The notes under the pieces are model-generated. The model had not been told where the DNA came from, ran no database searches, and worked only from the letters and a program-made list of their open reading frames with translations. A program made the position numbers and the translations under genes. Below, piece after piece: positions 1 to 8,634 of a stretch of DNA of 64,000 bases. This stretch comes from Chloroflexota bacterium (GTDB lineage Bacteria > Chloroflexota > Dehalococcoidia > Bin125): contig JAPPNI010000026.1 in assembly GCA_028873865.1 (NCBI GenBank), forward strand, positions 62,001 to 126,000, read 5' to 3'. Position 1 is the first letter of the stretch. The number at the start of each line of letters is the position of its first letter.

Positions 1-40
1 TCTGCACGCAGACATCGACCAACACAGCGGAGCCCAGCCC

Positions 41-292
41 ATGCCGATGTACGAGTACTACTGCCGACCCTGCAACGAGAAGTTCACCAAGCTGCGGCCC
101 ATGAGCGCCGCCTCCGAGCCGTTCGAGCACGACTGTGGCCAGGTCGCGCAGAAGGTGCTGACCGCCGCCGTCGTCACCGTCGCCGGGCAGTTCTCCGAGA
201 TTGAGGCGGCCGAAGCGATGCCCACCGGCGGCGGCTGCGCCTGCGGTCGCGGTTCCTGCGGTTGCGGCGGCGGTGCGGGCGCACTGAACTGA
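41..292 (+). CDS. FmdB-family zinc-ribbon protein
   Basis: Small (83 aa) putative regulatory zinc-ribbon protein. The N-terminus MPMYEYYCRPC matches the usual FmdB opening (MPxYEYxCxxC), which fixes the start. The first CxxC is present (C8, C11). The second knuckle, normally CPxCG, reads EHDCG, so its first cysteine is missing and an adjacent histidine may or may not substitute. The C-terminus is a Gly/Cys-rich tail with CxCG-type repeats, common in FmdB proteins. The family is widespread but its biochemical role is unsettled; it was named for a gene near formamidase genes. It stands alone, 57 bp ahead of a secreted-protein gene on the same strand. Confidence 0.8.
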   Translation: MPMYEYYCRPCNEKFTKLRPMSAASEPFEHDCGQVAQKVLTAAVVTVAGQFSEIEAAEAMPTGGGCACGRGSCGCGGGAGALN

Positions 293-349
293 CGCCGGTT
301 CACCTCCACCAGCCTGATTCCATCCCATCCGGCAGCGATTGGCCGAACC

Positions 350-1849
350 ATGAAGCGACGCCTTCGAGTCATCACCGTGGGAATTCTGCTCTCCGCCACT
401 GCCGTGGTTGCGATCCTCCTGAGCGGAGCCGTGCCGCTCGACTTCGCCGCCTCCGAGAATCAGGGCGACGGCGAGGTCGACGTGCGCGTCCAGGCTCGCC
501 AGACCCAAGCGGGACGAATCGAAGTACGCGCTCAATCCAGCGTCGCGGTCGACAAGTGGATGACCCACACCCCCGGAGCCCGGCTCCTCCCCGCCGATGC
601 CGAGCCCGGTCGCTGGTACTCCAGCAGCACCTTCACGGTCAGCCTCCCCGCACCGGCCCCCGACATCTCGGATCCGGCCGGTTACACGCAATGGTTCGTC
701 AACGAGGCAATCCGCAGATACGAGCGAGACGGCCTGGCGGAGACCGTCGAGTACTACAACTCAGCGGAAAGCTGGGAGGGTCAGTGGTACGTCTTCATCA
801 TCGATGAAGATGGGGTCACCATCGCCAACCGGAACCCGGACCTGCTCGGCTTGCACAACGACGACATCAACGGACCCGACGGTTACCCGGCGGGGCGGGT
901 GGTGGTGGCCGCGGCCAGCGCCGACGGCGCCTGGGTCGACTACCAGTTCAACAACCCGGCGACCGGTCAGGCCGAGATCAAGCACTCCTGGGTCGTGCGT
1001 CGCGACGGGCTGATCTTCGGCTCCGGCTGGTACGAGGACGCGCCCTCGAAGATCTACGCCCCGGGAGCGTTCACGCAGTCGTACGTTGAGCGGGCCCTCG
1101 AGCTGTACCGAGTCCTGGGCCGCGATGCGACATTCGAGTACTACAACTCCCCGCAGAGCATCGACGGCCAGTGGTACCTCTTCATCCACAGCGTGGACGG
1201 CACCCGCCTGGTCAACGGCGCTCGCGCCGACCGTCCCGGCTGGCTGGGCAGCAACCTCCACGGCACCGGCGTCGACGTCACCGGCTACGACTACACCGCC
1301 GACACGCTGGCCATCGAAACCAGCGGCTGGATCTCATACGTATTCCCCAATCCCGATGCCGAGCTCAGCTACCAACGCAAACACAGCTGGCTCGTGCGTC
1401 ACGACGACCTGCTCTTCGGATCAGGCTGGTACGACCGCAACTACGACCTCGCCGAGCAGGACCCCGCCGCTTACGCCCGGGCCCTGGTGCAGGACGCGAT
1501 CGACCGCTACGACGCCGATGGCCGCGAAGCGGTCATCGAGTATCACAACTCGCCCGAGAGCGTGGATGGCGAGTGGTACGTGAGCATCTACGAACTCGAC
1601 GGCACTCGGCTCGCCCATCCCTTCCTGCCGCTTGGTGAGAACCTCCTCGATGGCGGCCCGGACGTTACCGGTCGCCACTTCCGAGCGGACATCATCGCGA
1701 TCGAAGATCGCGGTTGGGTGAGCTACGTGTTCGTCAATCCCGAGAGCGGCGAGCAAGAGCAGAAGCACACCTGGATCGTGCGCCACGAGGGCCTGATATT
1801 CGCCTCCGGCTGGTACGAAGAAGGCGCTTACAAAGCTCCCGATTCCTGA
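350..1849 (+). CDS. Secreted protein with three tandem Cache-like sensor repeats
   Basis: A 499-aa exported protein. Residues 1-33 form a basic N-terminus followed by a hydrophobic stretch, read as a signal peptide or signal anchor. The rest holds three homologous units of about 120 aa (roughly 111-230, 241-360, 375-495). Each runs helix, EYYNSxxSxxGQWY-type strand, DG turn, Gly/Asp-rich loop, Trp-rich strand and a KHSWxVRxxxLxFxSGWY end. This layout resembles single Cache (PAS-like extracellular ligand-binding) domains, which normally sit one or two to a receptor. No kinase, HAMP or chemotaxis domain follows, so it would act as a free or anchored binding protein. Its 3' end overlaps the convergent membrane-protein gene by 22 bp. 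The ligand is unknown. Confidence 0.75.
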   Translation: MKRRLRVITVGILLSATAVVAILLSGAVPLDFAASENQGDGEVDVRVQARQTQAGRIEVRAQSSVAVDKWMTHTPGARLLPADAEPGRWYSSSTFTVSLPAPAPDISDPAGYTQWFVNEAIRRYERDGLAETVEYYNSAESWEGQWYVFIIDEDGVTIANRNPDLLGLHNDDINGPDGYPAGRVVVAAASADGAWVDYQFNNPATGQAEIKHSWVVRRDGLIFGSGWYEDAPSKIYAPGAFTQSYVERALELYRVLGRDATFEYYNSPQSIDGQWYLFIHSVDGTRLVNGARADRPGWLGSNLHGTGVDVTGYDYTADTLAIETSGWISYVFPNPDAELSYQRKHSWLVRHDDLLFGSGWYDRNYDLAEQDPAAYARALVQDAIDRYDADGREAVIEYHNSPESVDGEWYVSIYELDGTRLAHPFLPLGENLLDGGPDVTGRHFRADIIAIEDRGWVSYVFVNPESGEQEQKHTWIVRHEGLIFASGWYEEGAYKAPDS

Positions 1850-2562
1850 TTGCGATCGAACCACCCTCCGCGTCTCTGGTGCCATAGGTAGATCGCCGAC
1901 GCTGCGCCTGCGGCCACCACGAATGCCAGCGTCACGCCGCCGATCAGCAGGGTCGTGTCGAAGAAGAAGCGCTGCGGGAACAGCTGGATCAGTCCGTCGC
2001 GCGAACTCAGCTGCCATAGATCGTTGGTGAAGAAGAGCAGGTGAAACTGCCGGAACGCGGAGTCGAACCCACTGATCCCGATGATTCCCAGCACCACAAC
2101 CAGTAGCGCGACCACGCCGCAGGCCGTCAGCGTCGAGCGGGCCAGCGCCGCAGCTGCTCCCCTGCGATGTCGCCACACGGTTAGCGCCACGAAGGCCACG
2201 ATCAATCCCAACGCCGCCCAGCCGGCGTCGAACGTGCGGGCCATCAAGCGCTTCACATCGATCATGTGCAGGATCTCGCGCTCGCTGTAGAACGGCGCCC
2301 CCGCGACCTCGACGTCCAGACGCTCCGCGTTGTTGGTCAGGTAGTCCCGAGTCTCCTGCGCAACGCGCAGCACTTCGTCCTGAGGCAGCCCGGTCCGACC
2401 GCTGGCGTCATAACGCTCGAAGCCTCGCTCCCACCACGAGGCCGATGTCGTCGCATAGCGAACAGAGAACGCGACCGGCAGGGTGAACAGCGCGATCGCC
2501 AGCGCGACCTCAGCCAACGTGCGGCCCAGCCGGAGCAATGCGAGTTGAGCGATAGGATTCAT
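1828..2562 (-). CDS. TIGR01906/DUF1461 integral membrane protein
   Basis: A 244-aa polytopic membrane protein. A hydrophobic segment lies near residues 15-35, and three more fall around 112-130, 145-165 and 205-225. Between TM1 and TM2 is an extracytoplasmic region with the motif FYSEREILHMIDVK, and before the last TM is FHLLFFTNDLWQLSSRDGL. Both are hallmarks of the TIGR01906 (DUF1461) family. Function is unknown; the family is scattered through Firmicutes, Actinobacteria and Chloroflexota. The gene is divergent from mazG, with start codons less than 40 bp apart, so the two probably share a promoter region. Confidence 0.8.
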   Translation of the reverse strand: MNPIAQLALLRLGRTLAEVALAIALFTLPVAFSVRYATTSASWWERGFERYDASGRTGLPQDEVLRVAQETRDYLTNNAERLDVEVAGAPFYSEREILHMIDVKRLMARTFDAGWAALGLIVAFVALTVWRHRRGAAAALARSTLTACGVVALLVVVLGIIGISGFDSAFRQFHLLFFTNDLWQLSSRDGLIQLFPQRFFFDTTLLIGGVTLAFVVAAGAASAIYLWHQRRGGWFDRNQESGAL

Positions 2563-2598
2563 ATGTCGAGTAGAGCGTATCGAGCCCCGGAGTCCTCG

Positions 2599-3519
2599 AT
2601 GACCAAGCCGCTGTCCAGAATCATCGAAGTTGCCGGACTCGAGGACGAGTCGACGCTGGTCGTTGCTCGATCCTCGGCCGAGCCGCCGGTCACGACAGGC
2701 GTGTTGCTCCTGCTAATCGACGACGAATCCGGCCTGCCCAACGCGGTCCGCCACTATCCGAGAGGACACCAGCTGCGGGTCGTGGACGAGCACGATGCAA
2801 TCCACCAATCCACCGTTGATGAAATCCTGGCCGGCAACTGCTCTGGTATCACCGCGGTGATCCTTGATCCGATCGAACTGGCCGAGGTGCGAGACGCGCC
2901 GGACGGCGTGCGCGGCGTCATGGATCGCCTGCGCGACCCGGTCGACGGCTGTCCCTGGGACAACGCTCAGACCCACGAAAGCCTGCGGCCTCACCTGCTG
3001 GAGGAGACCTACGAAGTCCTTGAGGCCATCGCCGCAGGCGATCCGGCTGAACTCTGCGAGGAGCTCGGCGATCTGATGATGCAGGTCGTGCTGCACGCCA
3101 AGCTGGCCGAGCAGGCCGGCGCCTTCACGCTTGACGACGTGTCCGAGAGCATTCGCGCCAAGCTGGTTCGTCGGCATCCCCACGTCTTCGGCGACGGCAC
3201 GGCCAACACGCCGAAACTGGTCGAAGGCGCCTGGGAACGGCTCAAGGCGCGCGAACTCCCCAACCGGGAGTCGGTGTTGGACGGCGTGCCGAAGACATTG
3301 CCCGCTCTGGCCCGCGCCCAGTCGATCCTCGGCCGGGCCGAACGCAACGGATTCGCCCGCGATGCTGAGGATGCAGAAGAGCTCGGACAACGCCTGCTCA
3401 ACCTCGTTGAGGAAGCGCGCGATGCTGATCTGTCTGCCGAAGACGCGCTCCGGGACGCCTTGATTGACTTCGAACGGGATGTCCGACGGCGGGAAGCAGA
3501 GCAGCGCGCCGAGGCCTAG
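2599..3519 (+). CDS. mazG: MazG nucleoside triphosphate pyrophosphohydrolase
   Basis: House-cleaning NTP pyrophosphatase of about 306 aa. The MazG core starts with MDRLRDPVDGCPWDNAQTH. It continues with the metal-binding EETYEVLEAI and EELGDLMMQVVLHAKLAE helices (ExxE..ExxD) and RRHPHVFGD, and a second partial MazG repeat follows. An N-terminal segment of about 100 aa replaces the tetrapyrrole-methylase domain seen in some relatives; it resembles a shortened relic or a lineage-specific domain. The ATG at 2599 is chosen because GGAG lies 6 nt upstream. An in-frame ATG at 2563 (preceded by AGGA) would add 12 residues and cannot be excluded. The stop overlaps the convergent helicase stop through a shared CTAG. 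Confidence 0.88.
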   Translation: MTKPLSRIIEVAGLEDESTLVVARSSAEPPVTTGVLLLLIDDESGLPNAVRHYPRGHQLRVVDEHDAIHQSTVDEILAGNCSGITAVILDPIELAEVRDAPDGVRGVMDRLRDPVDGCPWDNAQTHESLRPHLLEETYEVLEAIAAGDPAELCEELGDLMMQVVLHAKLAEQAGAFTLDDVSESIRAKLVRRHPHVFGDGTANTPKLVEGAWERLKARELPNRESVLDGVPKTLPALARAQSILGRAERNGFARDAEDAEELGQRLLNLVEEARDADLSAEDALRDALIDFERDVRRREAEQRAEA

Positions 3520-5798
3520 GCGCGGGTGAGATTCGCCATCGAGGCGAGCAGTCGTTTGACCCCCGTTTCGGCGAAGCGAACGGTCACCTCGGCGTCGCGA
3601 CCGATCGCTCGCAACGAAATCACCACCCCGTGCCCGAAGACCTCGTGCGAGACCTCATCGCCTTCCTGCAGGCCCACGGTCGGCGCCGCGACGGGTTCAG
3701 GATCGAACGAGTCGAAGTCGTCCCAACGGACCGTCCGGTTGCGCGCCGGACGGACATCGGCGCCGACCTGCGCCTGTTGACGCTGGTGGCGCTGGAGCAG
3801 TTCCTCCGGGATGTCCGCGAGGAATCGAGACGGTGGATTATGCCCCGAGCGCCCCTGATACGAACGTCGGAAGGCGTGCAGCAGGTGCAGCTCCCGCATC
3901 GCGCGGGTCATCCCGACGTAACACAGCCGTCGCTCTTCCTGCAGTTGGGCCGGATCGTCCATCGAGAGCTGGTGCGGAAGCAGGTACTCCTCCATGCCGA
4001 CCATGAAGACGACGGGAAACTCCAACCCCTTGGCCTGGTGCAGTGTGATCAGAGTCACCGCATCGGGAGGACCGTCTGGCAGGTCGTCGACATCGGCGAC
4101 TAACGCAACGTCTTCGAGGAACGCATCCAATGCGGCGCCAGGCGCAATCTCCGAGTAGTTCTCGGTGACCGTGATTAGCTCCTGGACGTTCTCCCAGCGG
4201 CTCTCCGCCTCGGTCTCGCTGTCGGCCTGTCTGACGAGCCATTCGCGGTAGCGGCTCTTGACCAGGATGGCGCGAAGCGCATCGCAGAGCGGTTCCTTTG
4301 ACGCTTGCAGGCGGGCGTCCTCGATCAGCGAGGCGAAATCCCGGAGAGAACCCGCCGCTCGCCGCGAGACCGCCGGCGGACTCAGGTACCCGCCCAGCGC
4401 GTCGTTGTCGAGCCCAGCCGCGGCCTGTGCCGCCTGGTACGGCGATCGGGCATGGGTCGATGCCCACTCGGTCAGCGTCTCGATCGTCTTGGCGCCGACG
4501 CCTCGCGTCGGGACATTGACTACCCGCGCAAACGCGACCGCGTCGGCCGGATTGCGCACCAGTCGCAGATAGGCCAGCAGGTCCCGCACCTCGCGGCGGT
4601 CATAGAATCGCGTCGCGCCGACCAGGCGGTAGGGAATTCCGTGCTGAACCAGCGATTCCTCAATCGCCCGCGACTGTGCATTGGTGCGGTAGAGCACAGC
4701 GGCGTCGCCGGGCCTCAGCGAGCCCTCCCGCAATCCCCGTTCGACATGACCGGAGATGTATTCAGCTTCGTCCGACTCGCTGTACGCCTCATGCAGACGG
4801 GGGAGCGGGCCGTCATCGTTCTCAGTGACCAGCCGCCGCTTGATCCGCTCGGCCGCGCGATCGATCACGGCATTGGCGGCGTCGAGGATCTGCTGCGTTG
4901 ACCGGTAGTTGTTGTTGAGCTGCACCTCGGCCGCATCGCGGTGGTCACGAACGAAGTAGTTCAGATTGCGGATGTCGGCGGAGCGCCAGGAATAGATCGA
5001 CTGATCCGGATCGCCGACGACGGTCAGGTTTCCGCTGCTCGCCGACCAGGCCCGAGCCAACTGGTATTGAATCGTGGATGTGTCCTGGAACTCATCGACC
5101 AACACGTGATCGAAACGATCCTCGTAGATTCGCCGCACGTCGTCGTCCTCGAACAGATCCAACGTCTTGAGTAGCAGGTCATCAAAGTCGAGCGCCGCCG
5201 CCGCGCTCAGCGACGCGTCGTAACGCTCCCACACTCGGCCGGCGATCTCGTCGAAGTACGAGCCGGTCGAGCTGCGGAAGTCGGAGAGCGATTCCCCTTC
5301 GGACTTCGCCCGAGAGATGCGGCTGAGCAGAGCTCGCGGAGCGTACTGTTTCGGATCGACCTGCAGGTCCTTGAGCGCGCTGCGCACGACCTGCATCTGG
5401 TCGTCGCTGTCGAAGATGACGAAGTTGCGCGGCACGCCGATCTCATGTCCGTGCGATCGCAGCATCCGCACGCAAATGCGGTGGAAGGTGCCCAACCAGA
5501 CACGGTCACTGTCCTCGGCCCCGATCAGTGACTCGAGCCTGGAACGCATCTCCCGGGCGGCCCGGTTGGTGAAGGTCACAGCGAGAATCCGCCAGGGCGG
5601 AGTCCCTTGCTCGATCAGCCAGCCAATGCGGTGCGTGATCACGCGCGTCTTGCCCGATCCCGGGCCTGCGATCACGAGCAGCGGACCATGAGGATGCGTC
5701 ACAGCCTCGCGTTGCGCATCGTTGAGGTGGTCGAGGTCCAGCGAGAACGGCGGTGGCGCGGGGTTAGCCGGGGAGATTTCCGTCATCGCTGCGAGCAT
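3516..5798 (-). CDS. pcrA: ATP-dependent DNA helicase PcrA/UvrD
   Basis: A 760-aa superfamily-1 3'-5' helicase for nucleotide-excision and replication-fork repair. Motifs in order: Q-motif LNDAQREAV, Walker A GPGSGKT (residues 45-51), TFTNRAAREM, VDEFQDTS (motif II), VGDPDQSIYSWRSAD (motif III), LNNNYRS (motif IV), TLHQAKGLEFPVVF (motif V) and YVGMTRAM (motif VI). The C-terminus carries the Tudor-like PcrA tail (GDEVSHEVFGHGVV). Full length for the family. An alternative start at 5786 (MTEIS) is equally plausible; neither has a strong ribosome-binding site. It is divergent from the zinc-ribbon membrane protein gene across a short gap containing CTATAGT. Confidence 0.93.
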   Translation of the reverse strand: MLAAMTEISPANPAPPPFSLDLDHLNDAQREAVTHPHGPLLVIAGPGSGKTRVITHRIGWLIEQGTPPWRILAVTFTNRAAREMRSRLESLIGAEDSDRVWLGTFHRICVRMLRSHGHEIGVPRNFVIFDSDDQMQVVRSALKDLQVDPKQYAPRALLSRISRAKSEGESLSDFRSSTGSYFDEIAGRVWERYDASLSAAAALDFDDLLLKTLDLFEDDDVRRIYEDRFDHVLVDEFQDTSTIQYQLARAWSASSGNLTVVGDPDQSIYSWRSADIRNLNYFVRDHRDAAEVQLNNNYRSTQQILDAANAVIDRAAERIKRRLVTENDDGPLPRLHEAYSESDEAEYISGHVERGLREGSLRPGDAAVLYRTNAQSRAIEESLVQHGIPYRLVGATRFYDRREVRDLLAYLRLVRNPADAVAFARVVNVPTRGVGAKTIETLTEWASTHARSPYQAAQAAAGLDNDALGGYLSPPAVSRRAAGSLRDFASLIEDARLQASKEPLCDALRAILVKSRYREWLVRQADSETEAESRWENVQELITVTENYSEIAPGAALDAFLEDVALVADVDDLPDGPPDAVTLITLHQAKGLEFPVVFMVGMEEYLLPHQLSMDDPAQLQEERRLCYVGMTRAMRELHLLHAFRRSYQGRSGHNPPSRFLADIPEELLQRHQRQQAQVGADVRPARNRTVRWDDFDSFDPEPVAAPTVGLQEGDEVSHEVFGHGVVISLRAIGRDAEVTVRFAETGVKRLLASMANLTRA

Positions 5799-5850
5799 AC
5801 CGGCGGAATCGACCTATAGTGGCGACAGCGGGGTGCAGCAGAGGCGTTTC

Positions 5851-6456
5851 ATGCTCGACGGAGTCGGCATTTCCTGGCCCGGTGGTTCTCCCGAGAACAC
5901 CGGCCTGATCCTCGCGTTGATCGTCGGCGCCTATTTCGTTGTGCTCTGGCTTTCGGCAGTCGTCTGGACCGCGAGGGACATTCACCAGCGTACGCCCGAG
6001 CCGATGGCCCAGTTGGTCTTTACCTTGATCGTTCTGATCTTCAACTTCCCCGGACTGGTCGTCTACCGGGTCCTGCGTCCTCCCTTGACATTGCAGGAAG
6101 CCGAGGAACACCGGCTTGAGTCCAGCGCCTTGATGCGCGAACTGGAGCAGGCGCCGCCCTGCCCGCGCTGCGGATACGAGATCGCCTCCGACTACCTGGC
6201 TTGCCCCAAGTGCGCGCTTCCGCTGCGCCTGTCCTGCGATCACTGCGAGCGAGTACTCAATCCGGACTGGCAGATCTGCCCCTGGTGCCGGAAGGCAATC
6301 GAAGCGGGTCAGGCCGCACCGACGGAACCGCCTGCTGGTCCGAGTGACGTGAGTCCGCCTGCGAATATCCTGACTGAGGCCAGGAGCCAACAGCCTCCGT
6401 CAACCTCGTCAGGTGCGTCTCATGTCCAGTCTTCGAGAATCCCGACTCTCGATTAA
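5851..6456 (+). CDS. Membrane protein with double zinc-ribbon domain
   Basis: About 201 aa. Two N-terminal hydrophobic helices (about 19-41 and 55-75) are followed by a short helix. A double zinc ribbon follows: CPRCGYEI...CPKC, then CDHC...CPWC, eight cysteines in four CxxC pairs. The C-terminal tail is Pro/Ser-rich and probably disordered. The ATG at 5851 has GAGG 6 nt upstream. A TATAGT hexamer at 5815-5820 could be its -10 element. The 3' end overlaps the next gene's start by 35 bp, implying translational coupling to the alpha/beta hydrolase. No function is known for this architecture; the zinc ribbon would face the cytoplasm. Confidence 0.75.
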   Translation: MLDGVGISWPGGSPENTGLILALIVGAYFVVLWLSAVVWTARDIHQRTPEPMAQLVFTLIVLIFNFPGLVVYRVLRPPLTLQEAEEHRLESSALMRELEQAPPCPRCGYEIASDYLACPKCALPLRLSCDHCERVLNPDWQICPWCRKAIEAGQAAPTEPPAGPSDVSPPANILTEARSQQPPSTSSGASHVQSSRIPTLD

Positions 6457-7264
6457 CGGCGTCGCCGGAATCGTCACCTCGGCGGGCGAATCGGATAGCG
6501 AAGAAGCGGTCGTCTGCCTGCACAGCGTGCCCGGATCGGGGCGCGACTTCCAGTGGCTCCTGCCCGAGACCGAGAAGATCGTGCGCTCGGTCGCATTCGA
6601 TCTGCCCGGGTTCGGACGTGCCGACAAGCCGCGCGACTTTCCATATTCGATTGAGGGCTACCAGCAGTGGCTGGCGCCGGCGATCGCGGAGCTCGGCGTC
6701 AGGCGGGTTCACCTGGTGTTGCACAGCTTTCACAGCCAGACGGGTCTGATGTGGGCGGCGATGAACCCCGACAAGTGCGCGTCGGTCACCCTGTTGGCCG
6801 GTGGTGTGTTGGAGGACTATCCCGGCAACTGGATCGCCAACCTGTGGAAGACCCCGATCGCCGGAGAGGTTTTGCAGGCGACTACTACTAGGCCGGTGTT
6901 CAAACTGGTCATGCAGCGAGGTAACTGGCGGGCGCTGCCGGGCGAGTGGCTGGACGACCTGATCACCGAGGACGATCGCGACACGCGCCGGGTCACGCTG
7001 CAGCTGTATCGGGCCACGAGTTTCGATGACGGTCACATCTTGCGGGAGGCGTTGACGCCGCGCAATTTACCGGCACTGGTGATCTGGGGCCGGAAGGATC
7101 CATTCATCAGCTGGCGGTACGCCGAGCGACAGCACGAGACGTTCGCCGATGCCGAGGTTCACGTCTGGGACGACTGCGGCCACCTCCCCCACGTCCAGCA
7201 TCCGCAGCGGACGGCGGAGACGGTGGCCGCATTCCTGAAGACCGTGGTTGGTTCGGGCGGCTAG
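6422..7264 (+). CDS. Alpha/beta-hydrolase fold protein
   Basis: About 280 aa with alpha/beta-hydrolase architecture: oxyanion strand-loop VVCLHSVPGSGRDFQWL, DLPGFGRADKP, the strand leading to the nucleophile elbow (HLVLHSFHSQTG), the acid LVIWGRKDPF and the base DDCGHLPHVQHP. The elbow is unusual: the family GxSxG is replaced by L-H-S-F-H, so both small residues around the presumed catalytic Ser are bulky. Haloalkane-dehalogenase/epoxide-hydrolase-like or haloperoxidase-like relatives are possible; the substrate is unknown. The ATG at 6422 has AGGTG 6 nt upstream. Its stop overlaps the convergent LLM gene stop through a shared CTAG. Confidence 0.8.
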   Translation: MSSLRESRLSINGVAGIVTSAGESDSEEAVVCLHSVPGSGRDFQWLLPETEKIVRSVAFDLPGFGRADKPRDFPYSIEGYQQWLAPAIAELGVRRVHLVLHSFHSQTGLMWAAMNPDKCASVTLLAGGVLEDYPGNWIANLWKTPIAGEVLQATTTRPVFKLVMQRGNWRALPGEWLDDLITEDDRDTRRVTLQLYRATSFDDGHILREALTPRNLPALVIWGRKDPFISWRYAERQHETFADAEVHVWDDCGHLPHVQHPQRTAETVAAFLKTVVGSGG

Positions 7265-8601
7265 TCGCGCGCCCCCAACTCGACAGCGAGGTTGGCCGTC
7301 TTCTTCATCTCTTCGAAGCGGGCGGCCTGTTCTCGGGCTCGCTTTTCGGCTTCCTCGTGGTGGTACTCCTCGCTCAGACGGTTGTCCGCACTGGCGACGA
7401 CATCGAATCCGTACGGGCCGTAGACCGGGATCTCATCGTCTGAGAGTTCGGCCATCATCTCGTTGCGCTCAGCCTTGCGCTTGAACGCCTCCTCGATGTA
7501 CGGCGCGAGTTCTTCCTCCTTGCGGGCGACGCGTTCCGCCTCGAACTCCTTGAACTCGGGCATCACGTCGCGGGCGAAGGTCTCCAGCGATTCGCAGATG
7601 TGCTCGTGGCGGTTGTTGCCGGCCTGCTGGATGAAGACCGACTGGTCAACCCCACAATCGGCGAAGGTGCGCAGATGCTCGCGCAGCTCATCGGGGGTGC
7701 CGATGCCGCCCTCGCCGCCCTGTGACGGCCAGGTGTCGCGCAGCTGTTCCCAGGCCTTCCAGATGTTGGTCCGGCCGGGCTTGTGCATGCCGGCGGCGTA
7801 GTGGTGACCCAGCGCGAACTGGAAGAAGCGGAATCCGTCGCCGCCGCGAGCCTCGGCCTCGGCCGCGTCGGGATGGACCGAGAACGACGAGACCATGGCG
7901 ATGTTGGCGTTGACGGAATGGCCGATCGGCACACACTCGGTCTTAATCGTCTCGTAGTAGTCGTTGACCCAGTGCTCGGCCTCGGCCGGGTCGATGAAGG
8001 CAAAGGTCAGCGCACCGATGCCGAGCTTGGCCGCGAGGTGGATGGTGTCGCGGTTCGAGCAGGCGACCCAGAGCGGTGGGTGCGGCTTCTGGACCGGCTT
8101 GGGCACCACGTTGCGGGTGGGCATGGAGAAGTACTTGCCCTCGTAGCCCGGGTAGGGATTCATGGCCAGCATGTTGGCGACCTGCTCGACGGTTTCAAGC
8201 CACATCGAGCGGCGTTCCTCGGGGTTGATCCGGTACCCCTCAAGCTCGGCCCGAGAGGCCGACTCACCGGTGCCGAAGTCGACGCGTCCGTTGGAGACGA
8301 GGTCGAGCGTAGCGATCCGCTCGGCGACTCGGGCCGGGTGGTTGTAGCCCGGCGGCATCAGGACGATCCCGTGGCCGAGTCGGATGTTCTTGGTGCGCTG
8401 TGAGGCGGCGGCGAGGAAGACCTCGGGCGCCGAAGAATGGGAATACTCCTCGAGGAAGTGATGCTCGACCTCCCAGGCATGATCGATGCCCAGGTTGTCA
8501 GCGAGTTCGACCTGATCCAGGGCGTCCTGGAAGAGTTGCTGCTCCTGGCCCTCGCCCCAGGGCTTGGGCAGCTGGTGTTCGTAGAAGATTCCGAATTTCA
8601 T
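7261..8601 (-). CDS. LLM-class flavin-dependent oxidoreductase
   Basis: A 446-aa bacterial-luciferase-like (TIM-barrel) monooxygenase using FMN or F420. Seen are MKFGIFYEHQLPKPW at the N-terminus, HAWEVEHHFLEEYSHSSAPE, the KNIRLGHGIVLMPPGYNHP strand with the ARVAERIATLDLVSNGR barrel motif, and FGTGESAS. It is longer than the usual 300-380 aa because of a charged, largely helical C-terminal extension of about 90 residues rich in Glu/Lys/Arg. It is the first gene of a catabolic-looking cluster and is followed on the same strand by an EthD-like gene 33 bp upstream in sequence terms. The substrate cannot be read from sequence. Confidence 0.88.
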   Translation of the reverse strand: MKFGIFYEHQLPKPWGEGQEQQLFQDALDQVELADNLGIDHAWEVEHHFLEEYSHSSAPEVFLAAASQRTKNIRLGHGIVLMPPGYNHPARVAERIATLDLVSNGRVDFGTGESASRAELEGYRINPEERRSMWLETVEQVANMLAMNPYPGYEGKYFSMPTRNVVPKPVQKPHPPLWVACSNRDTIHLAAKLGIGALTFAFIDPAEAEHWVNDYYETIKTECVPIGHSVNANIAMVSSFSVHPDAAEAEARGGDGFRFFQFALGHHYAAGMHKPGRTNIWKAWEQLRDTWPSQGGEGGIGTPDELREHLRTFADCGVDQSVFIQQAGNNRHEHICESLETFARDVMPEFKEFEAERVARKEEELAPYIEEAFKRKAERNEMMAELSDDEIPVYGPYGFDVVASADNRLSEEYHHEEAEKRAREQAARFEEMKKTANLAVELGARD

Positions 8602-8634
8602 CTGCGGCTCCGTTTCCCCTGTACTCGCGTCAGT

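Noticed and set aside
2266..2598. Upstream extension of mazG.
   Set aside because: It overlaps the divergent TIGR01906 gene and shows no MazG-family similarity; starts at 2599 or 2563 have ribosome-binding sites.
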